From Acinetobacter bohemicus ANC 3994 (GTDB lineage: Bacteria > Pseudomonadota > Gammaproteobacteria > Pseudomonadales > Moraxellaceae): a stretch of DNA of 64,000 nt. Shown piece after piece: positions 8,895-17,144 of this stretch. Location of the stretch: contig NZ_KB849176.1 of NCBI RefSeq assembly GCF_000367925.1, forward strand, positions 672,191 to 736,190, in the 5' to 3' direction. The translations under genes were made by a program, and so were the position numbers. Each line of letters begins with the position of its first letter. The stretch's first letter is position 1. Below the pieces are notes generated by a model. That model had not been told where the DNA came from. It saw nothing but the letters and a program-made list of their open reading frames with translations, and did no database searches.

Positions 8895-8899
8895 AATGT

Positions 8900-10972
8900 T
8901 TAGAATTTCTTTTCTAGGGTGATTAAAACACTTGGAATGGCTTGATTGATTCGTGACTCATACAGACTGCCATCAGTTTGATCGGTTAAGCGCTCTTTAT
9001 AATCTGTACTTAAAATATTCCGTGCATTAAGTGTGGTCGCCCAACCATCGGTAAAGCGTTTGGTGATACTGATATCCATATTCACCCGTTCATTGCTGGT
9101 GCGATTATAGGGTTGATTATCCAAAGCACGGGTAAATTCAGGCACATAGTTCAAATTGACACTGGTTGCAAGCTGCCAAGGCTGATAGTTATAGGATAAG
9201 CCTGCACTTGCAGTATATGGTGCAACATCACTGACTAAGCGTTGTTGATGGTTTTCATCCTCAACTTTGGCGCGTACCGTAGAGAGTTGTCCATTCAGCA
9301 TGAATGAATTTCCCCGTTTGGTTTGTTTTAGTGCATAGCGACCCGAAATTTCAACGCCATACGTGGTGGCATTGTCTTGATTTTGTGGACGCTCTACAAA
9401 ACGTGAACCTTCCTGACGAATGACTTTTTCGATGTAGTCTTCAATTTTACGTTGATATGCTGTGATATTGATACCGCCTGATGGCGTGTTGTAGCCTAAA
9501 GTCGATTCAAATGCGGTAATTTTTTCAGGACGTAAATTAGGGTTACCACCACGATCTGGGTTGTTGAGGCTACCTGCATCGCTATCGGTAGAAACCGAAA
9601 CGGTCGGTAATAAACGATCTGTTTTAGGACTGAGGAAAGCTTGGCTAATATTGGTTTGTAATGACCATGTATCATTAAAGTCAAAACGGTGTGCCAAGAC
9701 AGGGCTTAAATGATGATCACTATATTCAACTAAACCTGAACGGTTGATCCATTCTTGACGAGCACCCAAAGTTACCGTTTGGCGGTCTGTAAATTTCCAA
9801 CTGCCTTCAGCATACAGTGCGTAGAGTTGTTCATCTAAACTTTGACTGACATTGCTGTCGAGTTCATTGGCACGTGCATCTAGACCAAATTTAAGTTGGC
9901 GAGTTTCATTGAACTTTCGAACGCCATCATAGCCAATAGCGTATTCATTGATGCGTTCATCGCTATAGGTGTTTAATAAGGATGATTGAGTCGATTCAGT
10001 TTCATTTTGTTGTTCAACGGATAGACGCAGCTTATCTGAATTGCCTTGGTCTTTACGCTCGTAACGTGTGTTTAAACGGAGACTGTCATTTTGATCATTT
10101 TGAACTTGGTCGCCACGAACACCCGCACTTTCATTGTTACGATAGAATAATTCAGCAACCAATTTTTGTTGATCATCTAATTCATATTCAAGGCGTGGTG
10201 ACAACATTTGCGACTTGCGTTGTGTCATCCGTTTTTGTTCACGTGTCTGAGTGCTGGTTTGGGTCTGGGTGATCGAGGTGCTATCATTCCACATTTGATT
10301 GGCGGAAAGGCTATATAACCACGGACTATCACGACCATCGAGTTGCACACTAATATTTTTACGTTCTTCTTCTTTTTGATCTGATTTTGCCAAACCATAT
10401 CCGACACGGGCATTACCGCTTAAACGTGTATGATTAAGCGGTTGTTTTAAAATAATATTAATGACTGCCGAAGATGCTACAGAGGCTTGAGCCACACTCG
10501 GCTGTTTGGTAATTTCAATTCGTTCAATCATGTCGGGTGTTAAGCTATCAACGATCGACATTCCGCCACGTGGACCACCTTGAACTGCTTCACCATTAAT
10601 TAAAAATACCGGTGCACCGCCACCACGAAAACGCATACCTGAAGCACCACCACCACCTCGTGGACCTTGTCCGGGTGTTGGCATCTGGAAACCCGCGGCT
10701 CGGCGTAAAGCATCATTGACTGATTGATCACCAAATTGCAGCATTTCCTCACGCGTGACAATGGTTTTCGCCACGGCACTGATGTCAGGATCTTTCGTTG
10801 TATTGGCTGTGGCTGCAAATTTTAACGTTGCCAAAGTTTGTACTGGCTGGGCTTGAGAGGGCGCACTGTCTGTTGTCGTTGTAATACTGTCAGCAGCCCA
10901 TGTTGGGGACATAAAGGTGAATAATGCACAACTTAATGCACTTAATTTCCAACGCGCTTGTATGCGTTTCAT
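8900..10972 (-). CDS. TonB-dependent outer-membrane receptor
   Basis: A 690-residue receptor starting at ATG 10972, which gives a clean signal peptide (MKRIQARWK, a hydrophobic core, then TWAAD). An upstream in-frame start would spoil this. The plug has the usual VNDALRRAAGFQ and INGEAVQGG...IERIEITKQPSVAQ features. The barrel ends in LITLEKKF with the expected C-terminal Phe. The plug carries an unusual glycine/arginine-rich segment (GPRGGGGASG, then RGGGAP, then GGPRGGM). Such receptors import siderophores, cobalamin or other large ligands with TonB energy. No obvious Fur box was seen upstream, and the substrate is unknown. Confidence 0.92.
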   Translation of the reverse strand: MKRIQARWKLSALSCALFTFMSPTWAADSITTTTDSAPSQAQPVQTLATLKFAATANTTKDPDISAVAKTIVTREEMLQFGDQSVNDALRRAAGFQMPTPGQGPRGGGGASGMRFRGGGAPVFLINGEAVQGGPRGGMSIVDSLTPDMIERIEITKQPSVAQASVASSAVINIILKQPLNHTRLSGNARVGYGLAKSDQKEEERKNISVQLDGRDSPWLYSLSANQMWNDSTSITQTQTSTQTREQKRMTQRKSQMLSPRLEYELDDQQKLVAELFYRNNESAGVRGDQVQNDQNDSLRLNTRYERKDQGNSDKLRLSVEQQNETESTQSSLLNTYSDERINEYAIGYDGVRKFNETRQLKFGLDARANELDSNVSQSLDEQLYALYAEGSWKFTDRQTVTLGARQEWINRSGLVEYSDHHLSPVLAHRFDFNDTWSLQTNISQAFLSPKTDRLLPTVSVSTDSDAGSLNNPDRGGNPNLRPEKITAFESTLGYNTPSGGINITAYQRKIEDYIEKVIRQEGSRFVERPQNQDNATTYGVEISGRYALKQTKRGNSFMLNGQLSTVRAKVEDENHQQRLVSDVAPYTASAGLSYNYQPWQLATSVNLNYVPEFTRALDNQPYNRTSNERVNMDISITKRFTDGWATTLNARNILSTDYKERLTDQTDGSLYESRINQAIPSVLITLEKKF

Positions 10973-11147
10973 TATTCGATGTTCCGTATGTAATTTTGCG
11001 TAAGATAACGTACAAATGTGAAGAAAATTTGAGGAAAATGGCGAAACCAAAGATAAAAGGTAATTTTTATGGATAAATATGCTGAAAATGAGTCATTTAA
11101 CCTCAGTACGTTGTGGTGATGAATCGTACTCAGGCAATGCTAAAATT

Positions 11148-12143
11148 TTAAGCTTGAAAAGATAAAATACAGTTTTGGCTCATTTTTTCGAGATCTGTTT
11201 CACTAATAATCAGTTTGTCCCATTTCACCATTTGCTGAATCAGCCATTTAAAATCTTCAATTTTAGGCTGAGGTGAATCATCGACAAAATGACGGATAAT
11301 ATTTTGAATAGAATGGAATTTTTGTACATGAACAGTATTGGAACATTGGAATTGAACAATGTTGAAGTCCATCAGCATTTGCCAAACTTCCGTATAGTCA
11401 TCTAAATATTTCAGTTCTTGTTGTGCTTTTTGAATGGCTTGGGTTAAAGCGCGGTGTGTATGGGGATGTTGTAAAGCCCAATCGGAGGTGACTGCCAAAA
11501 CTTTATCGGCAACTTTCGGCATAATGTCTTGGCTCGATGCCACAATTTGGCTGACACCGATTAACTCACCTTGCGTATTCCAAGGTTCACCCACACAGAA
11601 ACCGTCAATCACATGATTGCTTAAAGCTTCAACCATATAGGGAGGGGGAAGTGTGACCAATTTGATGTTTTGTGCGACATCAAAATTGACCAATGCTAAC
11701 CATTCTCTTAAACAATAATGATGAATCGACTGTTTAAACACATGTGCCAATTGAATGGGTTTTTGTTCTAGGATGGCTGTGACTATTTTTTGTGCCGATT
11801 CTTGCATGTTATCTTGTGTCGTAATATTGAGCTCAAAGCATAATTTTTGACTCAAACTAATAAATGCACGATTTTGGCTTAAAACTAAAGCGGTTTGTAA
11901 GGGAATGCCAAGTTGGTCTTCACCCAAAGCTGCGGCAGGAAGCATGGCAGATAGACAATGTGCCGCATCCAAAAAGCCAAATGCCAGCCGATCTCTTAAA
12001 CTGGCCCAAGAGGCTTCCTTGACCAAAGAGACATCTAAACCCACTTCATCAAAAAAACCACGCTGCTTTGCCCAAAGAATGGCAACACAATCGAGCAGAG
12101 GAATGTAGCCGATTTGGATTTGAGTTTTTTCTAAATCTGTCAT
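11148..12143 (-). CDS. nasS: Nitrate-sensing protein NasS (NrtA/CmpA-like)
   Basis: A 331-residue protein of the NrtA/CmpA solute-binding fold without a signal peptide, so cytoplasmic. IGYIPLLDCVAILWAKQRGFF opens the domain, and LPPPYMVEALSNHVIDGFCVGEPWN is the typical NrtA-type ligand region. In characterised systems NasS binds nitrate/nitrite and holds the antiterminator NasT until nitrate appears. It lies 3 bp after the nasT stop with AAAGGA upstream of its ATG, so the pair is translated together. The adjacent divergent nitrate cluster fits this role. Confidence 0.9.
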   Translation of the reverse strand: MTDLEKTQIQIGYIPLLDCVAILWAKQRGFFDEVGLDVSLVKEASWASLRDRLAFGFLDAAHCLSAMLPAAALGEDQLGIPLQTALVLSQNRAFISLSQKLCFELNITTQDNMQESAQKIVTAILEQKPIQLAHVFKQSIHHYCLREWLALVNFDVAQNIKLVTLPPPYMVEALSNHVIDGFCVGEPWNTQGELIGVSQIVASSQDIMPKVADKVLAVTSDWALQHPHTHRALTQAIQKAQQELKYLDDYTEVWQMLMDFNIVQFQCSNTVHVQKFHSIQNIIRHFVDDSPQPKIEDFKWLIQQMVKWDKLIISETDLEKMSQNCILSFQA

Positions 12144-12146
12144 GGC

Positions 12147-12734
12147 CTAGTCCTTTAATTGGTTCTGTAACAATTCTTGAGCATCTAATAAACGCCGTGC
12201 CATTTCGCCCATCGTCATGCGATGACTCATGGCATTTTTGCGCAGCAGTTGAAAGGCTTGATCTTCAGTTAAGGTATGCAATTGCATGAGTAAGACTTTG
12301 GCTTTTTCCACATCTTTACGGTCTGCCAGTTTATTTTTGGTGTCTTCTAAATCACCCAGTAATTTTTTATGTTTTTTAAATTGTTCAATTGAAATTTCTA
12401 AAATACTTTCTAGTTTGGTTGGGTCAATACCATCCACAATATAAGCGGTTACACCTGCATTGATGGCACTTTTGATGGTGTCTTTATGGCTATTTTTGGT
12501 AAACAGCACCGTGGGTAAATCGAATTGGCTGACACAACTTTCGATAATGTCGCGGTGTGGGTGGTCCATATCCAATAAAATGACGTCGGCATGCAATTGT
12601 TTTAAACGGAACATACTTAAATGGTCGATTGTGAGACAGGCGACCACATCGAAATGATGTTCGATCAGGGATGCTTTTATATAATTGGCACGTTCTTGAT
12701 TGTCATCAATGAGTGCGATTTTGAGTTTTGGCAT
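12147..12734 (-). CDS. nasT: ANTAR-domain antiterminator NasT
   Basis: About 195 residues. The N-terminal receiver-like domain starts LKIALIDDNQERAN and has an Asp in ILLDMD at the usual phosphoacceptor position. The C-terminal ANTAR domain spans roughly the last 60 residues: KVLLMQLHTLTEDQAFQLLR then AMSHRMTMGEMARRLLDA. ANTAR proteins bind paired hexaloop hairpins in leader RNA and let transcription continue. Such a pair is present in the divergent leader at 13063-13110. ATG 12734 is preferred; a TTG at 12743 would add three residues. Free NasT, released from NasS by nitrate, should switch on the nitrate genes. Confidence 0.92.
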   Translation of the reverse strand: MPKLKIALIDDNQERANYIKASLIEHHFDVVACLTIDHLSMFRLKQLHADVILLDMDHPHRDIIESCVSQFDLPTVLFTKNSHKDTIKSAINAGVTAYIVDGIDPTKLESILEISIEQFKKHKKLLGDLEDTKNKLADRKDVEKAKVLLMQLHTLTEDQAFQLLRKNAMSHRMTMGEMARRLLDAQELLQNQLKD

Positions 12735-12863
12735 ATTGGTCAAATATCATCAGGTCAAACCTGAAAGCAAAGTTATTTGTAATATAAAGCAATTAAAATG
12801 CCAAAGTTATGAAACTTATATTAATTCAATAAAAATCATACATAAAACGAGGGTGTTATCTAA

Positions 12864-12894
12864 TAGCGCACTGTCTTGATGCAAAAATGCGCTA
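12864..12894 (+). promoter_or_regulatory. Inverted repeat TAGCGCA-N17-TGCGCTA, possible enhancer site
   Basis: Perfect 7-bp arms at 12864-12870 and 12888-12894. The site lies about 140-170 bp upstream of the sigma-54 type promoter, the usual distance for an enhancer-binding protein such as NtrC. It does not match the NtrC consensus closely, so the protein that binds here is open. Confidence 0.4.
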
Positions 12895-12953
12895 CAAGGA
12901 AGCACAATGGCAAGCTCTGTTCTTCGATCTGTTGTTATTCAGATGAAGCCTTG
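12895..12953 (+). repeat. Interrupted inverted repeat between nasT and the nitrate transporter
   Basis: CTTC-g-ATCTG (12922-12931) pairs with CAGATGAAG (12940-12948) around an 8-nt loop. An outer CAAGG (12895-12899) can pair with CCTTG (12949-12953). It lies upstream of the mapped sigma-54 type promoter, so it is more likely a DNA site, or part of a longer transcript, than the NasT target. Confidence 0.4.
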
Positions 12954-13035
12954 AACGGACGGTTAGGGATAAAAAACGGTAAATTAAATATAAAATTTGA
13001 TAAAAAACATAATCTTAAAATATTTATTTATATGT

Positions 13036-13051
13036 TGGCATAGTCATTGCA
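13036..13051 (+). promoter_or_regulatory. Sigma-54 type promoter of the nitrate operon
   Basis: TGGCAT-AGTCA-TTGCA, with the invariant GG (13037-13038) and GC (13049-13050) separated by exactly 10 bases, is close to the -24/-12 consensus TGGCAC-N5-TTGCA. Transcription would begin near 13062, just before the first ANTAR hairpin. This predicts nitrogen-limitation control through RpoN and an activator such as NtrC. Confidence 0.75.
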
Positions 13052-13062
13052 TAATTCCTTGT

Positions 13063-13110
13063 GAGTCAAAGAAGACTCTAAAAATTTGTAAGACGGCCAA
13101 CGATGTCCGT
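13063..13110 (+). ncRNA. ANTAR-target leader RNA: two A-x-x-G-x-x hexaloop hairpins
   Basis: Hairpin P1: GAGTC (13063-13067), loop AAAGAA (13068-13073), GACTC (13074-13078). Hairpin P2: ACGGCC (13093-13098), loop AACGAT (13099-13104), GTCCGT (13105-13110), with one C/T mismatch. Both loops are six bases with A at position 1 and G at position 4, the recognition rule for ANTAR proteins; the linker is 14 nt. NasT is encoded just upstream, so this is its likely target controlling the nitrate operon. Confidence 0.8.
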
Positions 13111-13120
13111 TCTGATCGAA

Positions 13121-13148
13121 TCTGGTGTGCAGCAATCCGCATAGCAGA
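13121..13148 (+). ncRNA. Third leader hairpin, possible attenuator without a U tract
   Basis: TCTG-g-TGTGC (13121-13130) pairs with GCATA-g-CAGA (13139-13148) around an 8-nt loop, with one G/G mismatch and one G-U pair. It is followed by TAAACC, not a run of T, so it is not a standard intrinsic terminator. It lies 36 bp before the transporter start codon. Confidence 0.45.
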
Positions 13149-13183
13149 TAAACCAATACGTTCAGTTCAGGAAGGAGAAGGCT

Positions 13184-14536
13184 ATGTCTTCAAATTTAAA
13201 TGCTAAAAAAGCAACAAAAATAAATCTTTTCAACTTCAGTAGCGCAGCGATGAGAGCCTTCCATATGAGTTGGCTCGCTTTTTTTGTTTGCTTCTTTGCA
13301 TGGTTTGCCTGCGCACCACTGATGCCTGTTATTGCCGGTGAGTTCCATTTAACCAAAGACCAAATTGCTAACATTAACATTGCCGCGGTGGCAATCACCA
13401 TTTTAGTTCGTCTGATTGTTGGGCCGCTGTGTGATAAATATGGCCCACGTAAAACCTATACGGCTTTACTGATTATCGGCAGTATTCCAGTCTTTGGTGT
13501 GGCATCTGCCAACAGTTATGAATCCTTCTTATTCTTCCGCTTACTCATTGGTGCGATTGGTGCCAGCTTTGTAATTACTCAATATCACACCAGTATTATG
13601 TTTGCACCCAATGTAGTGGGAACAGCGAATGCTGCATCAGCAGGTTGGGGAAATGCAGGCGGTGGTGCCACACAAGCCTTGATGCCATTAATGCTTGCAG
13701 CCTTGGTGATGTTCGGTGTTGAACAAGCGATGGGTTGGAGAATTGCGCTGATTGTACCGGGTCTGATGATGCTGATTGTCGGTGCAATGTATTGGAAATT
13801 TACCCAAGACTGTCCACAAGGCAACTTTAAAGAACTGCGTGCACAAGGCATTCAAGTCGGTAGCGATAAAAAAGGCGGTATGGCAATTCTCATGCACGCT
13901 GCGCGTAACTACCGTGTTTGGATTTTATTTGGTGCTTATGCAGCATGTTTCGGAATCGAAATCTTCATTCATAACATCGTAGCAATGTACTACGTCGAAC
14001 ACTTTAGCTTTGGACTAAAAGAGGCAGGTTTAGCCGCGGGGATCTTTGGTTTGTTGGCACTGTTTGCCCGTGCTTTAGGTGGAATTGTCTCAGACAAAGT
14101 CGCAACTAAAAAGGGTCTAGATGGTCGTACTAAAGTACTGTTCGGTATGATCCTGATGGAAGGTTTGTTCTTAATCTTATTCTCACAAATGAATACCGCA
14201 GTTCTGGCAATTTTGGTTATGACCGTATTCGCACTCTTTACCCATATGGCATGTGGTGCAACGTATGCACTGGTTCCATTCATTGACCGTGATGCTTTAG
14301 GTGGTGTCGCAGGCATCATTGGGGCAGGTGGTAACGTGGGTGCAGTCGCAGCAGGTTTCTTACTCAAAGGTATGCTCGATATTCAAACTTGTCTCATGTT
14401 CTTGGGTGGGTTGGTGGTGATTGCAGCGAGTTTTGTTCTGATGATCCGTTTCTCGGTAGAACATAAAGAAAAAGAGCAAAAGCTGTATGAAGCTGCGGTA
14501 CTTGAACGTAACAGTGTGGCTGAAGCTCAACAATAA
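13184..14536 (+). CDS. MFS nitrate/nitrite transporter (NarK/NasA type)
   Basis: A 450-residue major facilitator protein with about 12 membrane helices. Nitrate-transporter signatures are visible: WFACAPLMPVIAGEF early, VGPLCDKYGPRKTY in the first cytoplasmic loop, and two glycine-rich stretches, GWGNAGGGATQALMP and GIIGAGGNVGAVAAGF. It imports nitrate across the inner membrane. GGAG lies 6 bp before ATG 13184. It is the first gene after the ANTAR leader and is followed after 35 bp by nirB, so it heads an assimilatory operon. NarK and NasA names are both used for this family. Confidence 0.92.
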   Translation: MSSNLNAKKATKINLFNFSSAAMRAFHMSWLAFFVCFFAWFACAPLMPVIAGEFHLTKDQIANINIAAVAITILVRLIVGPLCDKYGPRKTYTALLIIGSIPVFGVASANSYESFLFFRLLIGAIGASFVITQYHTSIMFAPNVVGTANAASAGWGNAGGGATQALMPLMLAALVMFGVEQAMGWRIALIVPGLMMLIVGAMYWKFTQDCPQGNFKELRAQGIQVGSDKKGGMAILMHAARNYRVWILFGAYAACFGIEIFIHNIVAMYYVEHFSFGLKEAGLAAGIFGLLALFARALGGIVSDKVATKKGLDGRTKVLFGMILMEGLFLILFSQMNTAVLAILVMTVFALFTHMACGATYALVPFIDRDALGGVAGIIGAGGNVGAVAAGFLLKGMLDIQTCLMFLGGLVVIAASFVLMIRFSVEHKEKEQKLYEAAVLERNSVAEAQQ

Positions 14537-14571
14537 GCTGAATAGTTAAAAGGGAATTGAGGAGAAAGAAT

Positions 14572-17118
14572 ATGAAATTGGTAATGATTGGTCATGGCAT
14601 GGTTGGGCACAAATTCATTGAATCTGTATTAGAGTATGCAGGAGATGAGGTTGAAATCACCATTTTGGCGGAAGAACCTCGTTTAGCGTATGATCGCGTC
14701 CATTTAACTGAATATTTCTCAGGAAAATCAGCTAAAGATCTCACCCTTTGCCGTTCAGATTTTGCTGATGCTTATGGCATTGATCTACGCTTAAATACCA
14801 AAGCAACTGAAGTTGATACTTTAAATAAAACAATCACCACCAATCATGGTGATGTGATTGGTTATGACAAATTGGTATTGGCGACAGGTTCATATGCTTT
14901 TGTTCCTCCAATTCCGGGTAATGAGCGTGAAAACTGTTTTGTTTATCGCACCATTGAAGACTTAGACGCTATTCGTGCTGCAAGCTTAAATGCAAAAACA
15001 GGTGTGGTAATTGGTGGTGGTTTACTGGGTCTTGAAGCTGCGAAAGCATTACGTGATTTGAACTTAGAAACCCATGTGGTGGAATTTGCACCCCGTTTAA
15101 TGGCAGTGCAAATTGATGATTTGGGCGGTAAGGTTTTACGCGCAAAAATCGAAAATTTAGGCGTAAAAGTTCATACTCAAAAAGCCACACAATGTATTGA
15201 AGCGGGTAGTAATACTACGCATGTGATGAAGTTTGGCGATGGTTCTGAACTTGAAACCGATATTGTCTTATTCTCCGCAGGTATTCGCCCACGTGATGAG
15301 CTGGCGCGTCAAAGTGGACTGGCGATTGGTGAACGTGGCGGAATTGTGATTAATGATTACTGCCAAACGTCAAATACAGACATTTATGCAATTGGTGAAT
15401 GTGCGCTTTGGCAAAATAAAATTTATGGCCTAGTGGCACCGGGCTATGACATGGCACGTATTGCTGCAAAGCATGTCATGGATCAGAGCTGTAACGAGTT
15501 TGCTGGTGCAGATATGAGCACCAAACTTAAACTCATGGGGGTTGATGTTGCCTCGGTCGGTGATGCACATGCCATGACGCCAAATGCACTGAGCTATTTT
15601 TATGCCGATGAAGCGGCCATGGTCTATAAAAAGATTGTGGTCAATAGCGACAAAACCAAGTTGTTGGGTGCTGTTTTGGTCGGCTGTGCCAAAGAATATA
15701 ACGACTTATTACAAATGATGTTGAATGGATTGGCTGTTCCAGAGCAACCAGAAAGCTTGATTATGCCGGGCTTTGAACAATCTTCAGCAAAATCGGGTGG
15801 TAGCGGTGTCGACTTATTGCCAGATAGCGCAACCATTTGTTCATGTAATAACGTCTCTAAAGCAGATATTTGCAGCGCCATCAGTGATGGTTCAACATCG
15901 CTCGGTGCACTGAAAAAATGTACCAAAGCCGCAACAGCGTGTGGCGGTTGTGCACCTTTAGTGACACAAGTGTTGAAGTCTGAATTACAACGTCAAGGCG
16001 TAACCGTTAACAACCATTTATGCGAGCATTTTGCCTATTCACGCCAAGAGCTGTATCACTTGGTTCGTATCAATGAAATTAAAACGTTTGATGATTTGAT
16101 TGGGCAGCATGGTCATGGTTTAGGCTGTGATATCTGTAAACCAACCGTGGCGAATATTTTAGCGTCTTGCTGGAATGATTTTGTACTCAAACCAAGTCAT
16201 GCAGGTCTTCAAGACAGTAATGATTATTATCTGGGTAACATTCAAAAAGATGGTTCTTACTCTATCGTGCCACGTATTGCAGGGGGTGAAATTACGCCTG
16301 AAGGTTTAATCACCATTGGTCAGGTCGCGAAAGATTATGGTTTATATACCAAAATCACGGGTGGGCAGCGTATTGATTTATTTGGTGCACAAGTCCATCA
16401 ACTGCCTGAAATTTGGGAAAAATTAATTAATGCCGGTTTTGAATCGGGCCATGCTTACGGTAAGTCTTTACGTACTGTTAAATCGTGTGTCGGTAGCACG
16501 TGGTGCCGTTATGGTGTCGATGATTCAATGGGTTTAGCCATCTTTTTAGAAAATCGCTACAAGGGTTTACGTTCTCCACACAAACTCAAAATGGCGGTCT
16601 CTGGTTGTACCCGTGAATGTGCCGAAGCGCAAAGTAAAGATGTGGGTGTCATTGCCACTGAAAAAGGCTGGAATATGTATGTTTGCGGTAATGGCGGGAT
16701 GAAACCACGTCATGCTGAACTGCTGGCTTCAGACCTTGATACTGAAACTTTAATTCGCTATATCGACCGATTCTATATGTTCTATATTCAAACAGCAGAT
16801 CGTCTGCAACGTACTTCGGTATGGCGTGACAATCTAGAAGGTGGTTTGGACTATCTTAAAGCTGTGGTGGTTGAAGACTCTTTAGGACTTGCGACTGAGT
16901 TAGAACGCCGTATGGATCATGTGGTCGGAACTTATCAAGACGAATGGCGTACTGCGGTTGAAGATCCTGAAGTACGTAAACGTTTTAAAACCTTTATTAA
17001 TGCAAAAGCTGAACAACAGAATGATCCGCATATTCAGTTTGCTGCTGAACGTGGGCAAATTCGCCCAAAAACGACAGTGGAACGTGATCCAACTCGTATT
17101 CCTGTAGTAGAAGCCTAA
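14572..17118 (+). CDS. nirB: Assimilatory NAD(P)H nitrite reductase, large subunit
   Basis: An 848-residue protein. ATG 14572 (MKLVMIGHG) follows GGAG with correct spacing. Domains in order: an FAD/NADH reductase (residues 1-about 400, with a second dinucleotide motif VVIGGGLLGLEAAKAL); a BFD-like [2Fe-2S] region with CSCNNV and CGGC; and the siroheme/[4Fe-4S] reductase at the C-terminus, whose cluster ligands appear as CVGSTWC and CTRECAEAQ. It reduces nitrite to ammonium with six electrons from NAD(P)H in the cytoplasm. The next gene supplies a NirD-like domain, the usual small partner. Confidence 0.95.
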   Translation: MKLVMIGHGMVGHKFIESVLEYAGDEVEITILAEEPRLAYDRVHLTEYFSGKSAKDLTLCRSDFADAYGIDLRLNTKATEVDTLNKTITTNHGDVIGYDKLVLATGSYAFVPPIPGNERENCFVYRTIEDLDAIRAASLNAKTGVVIGGGLLGLEAAKALRDLNLETHVVEFAPRLMAVQIDDLGGKVLRAKIENLGVKVHTQKATQCIEAGSNTTHVMKFGDGSELETDIVLFSAGIRPRDELARQSGLAIGERGGIVINDYCQTSNTDIYAIGECALWQNKIYGLVAPGYDMARIAAKHVMDQSCNEFAGADMSTKLKLMGVDVASVGDAHAMTPNALSYFYADEAAMVYKKIVVNSDKTKLLGAVLVGCAKEYNDLLQMMLNGLAVPEQPESLIMPGFEQSSAKSGGSGVDLLPDSATICSCNNVSKADICSAISDGSTSLGALKKCTKAATACGGCAPLVTQVLKSELQRQGVTVNNHLCEHFAYSRQELYHLVRINEIKTFDDLIGQHGHGLGCDICKPTVANILASCWNDFVLKPSHAGLQDSNDYYLGNIQKDGSYSIVPRIAGGEITPEGLITIGQVAKDYGLYTKITGGQRIDLFGAQVHQLPEIWEKLINAGFESGHAYGKSLRTVKSCVGSTWCRYGVDDSMGLAIFLENRYKGLRSPHKLKMAVSGCTRECAEAQSKDVGVIATEKGWNMYVCGNGGMKPRHAELLASDLDTETLIRYIDRFYMFYIQTADRLQRTSVWRDNLEGGLDYLKAVVVEDSLGLATELERRMDHVVGTYQDEWRTAVEDPEVRKRFKTFINAKAEQQNDPHIQFAAERGQIRPKTTVERDPTRIPVVEA

Positions 17119-17144
17119 GCATTTGTGATTAAAGGAGAATAAAT

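Noticed and set aside
11105..11130. Inverted repeat AGTACG...CGTACT after nasS
   Set aside because: Six-base arms, long loop and no T run; too weak to call a terminator.
10973..11147. Fur box in front of the TonB-dependent receptor
   Set aside because: No sequence close to the GATAATGATTATC-type consensus was found by eye.
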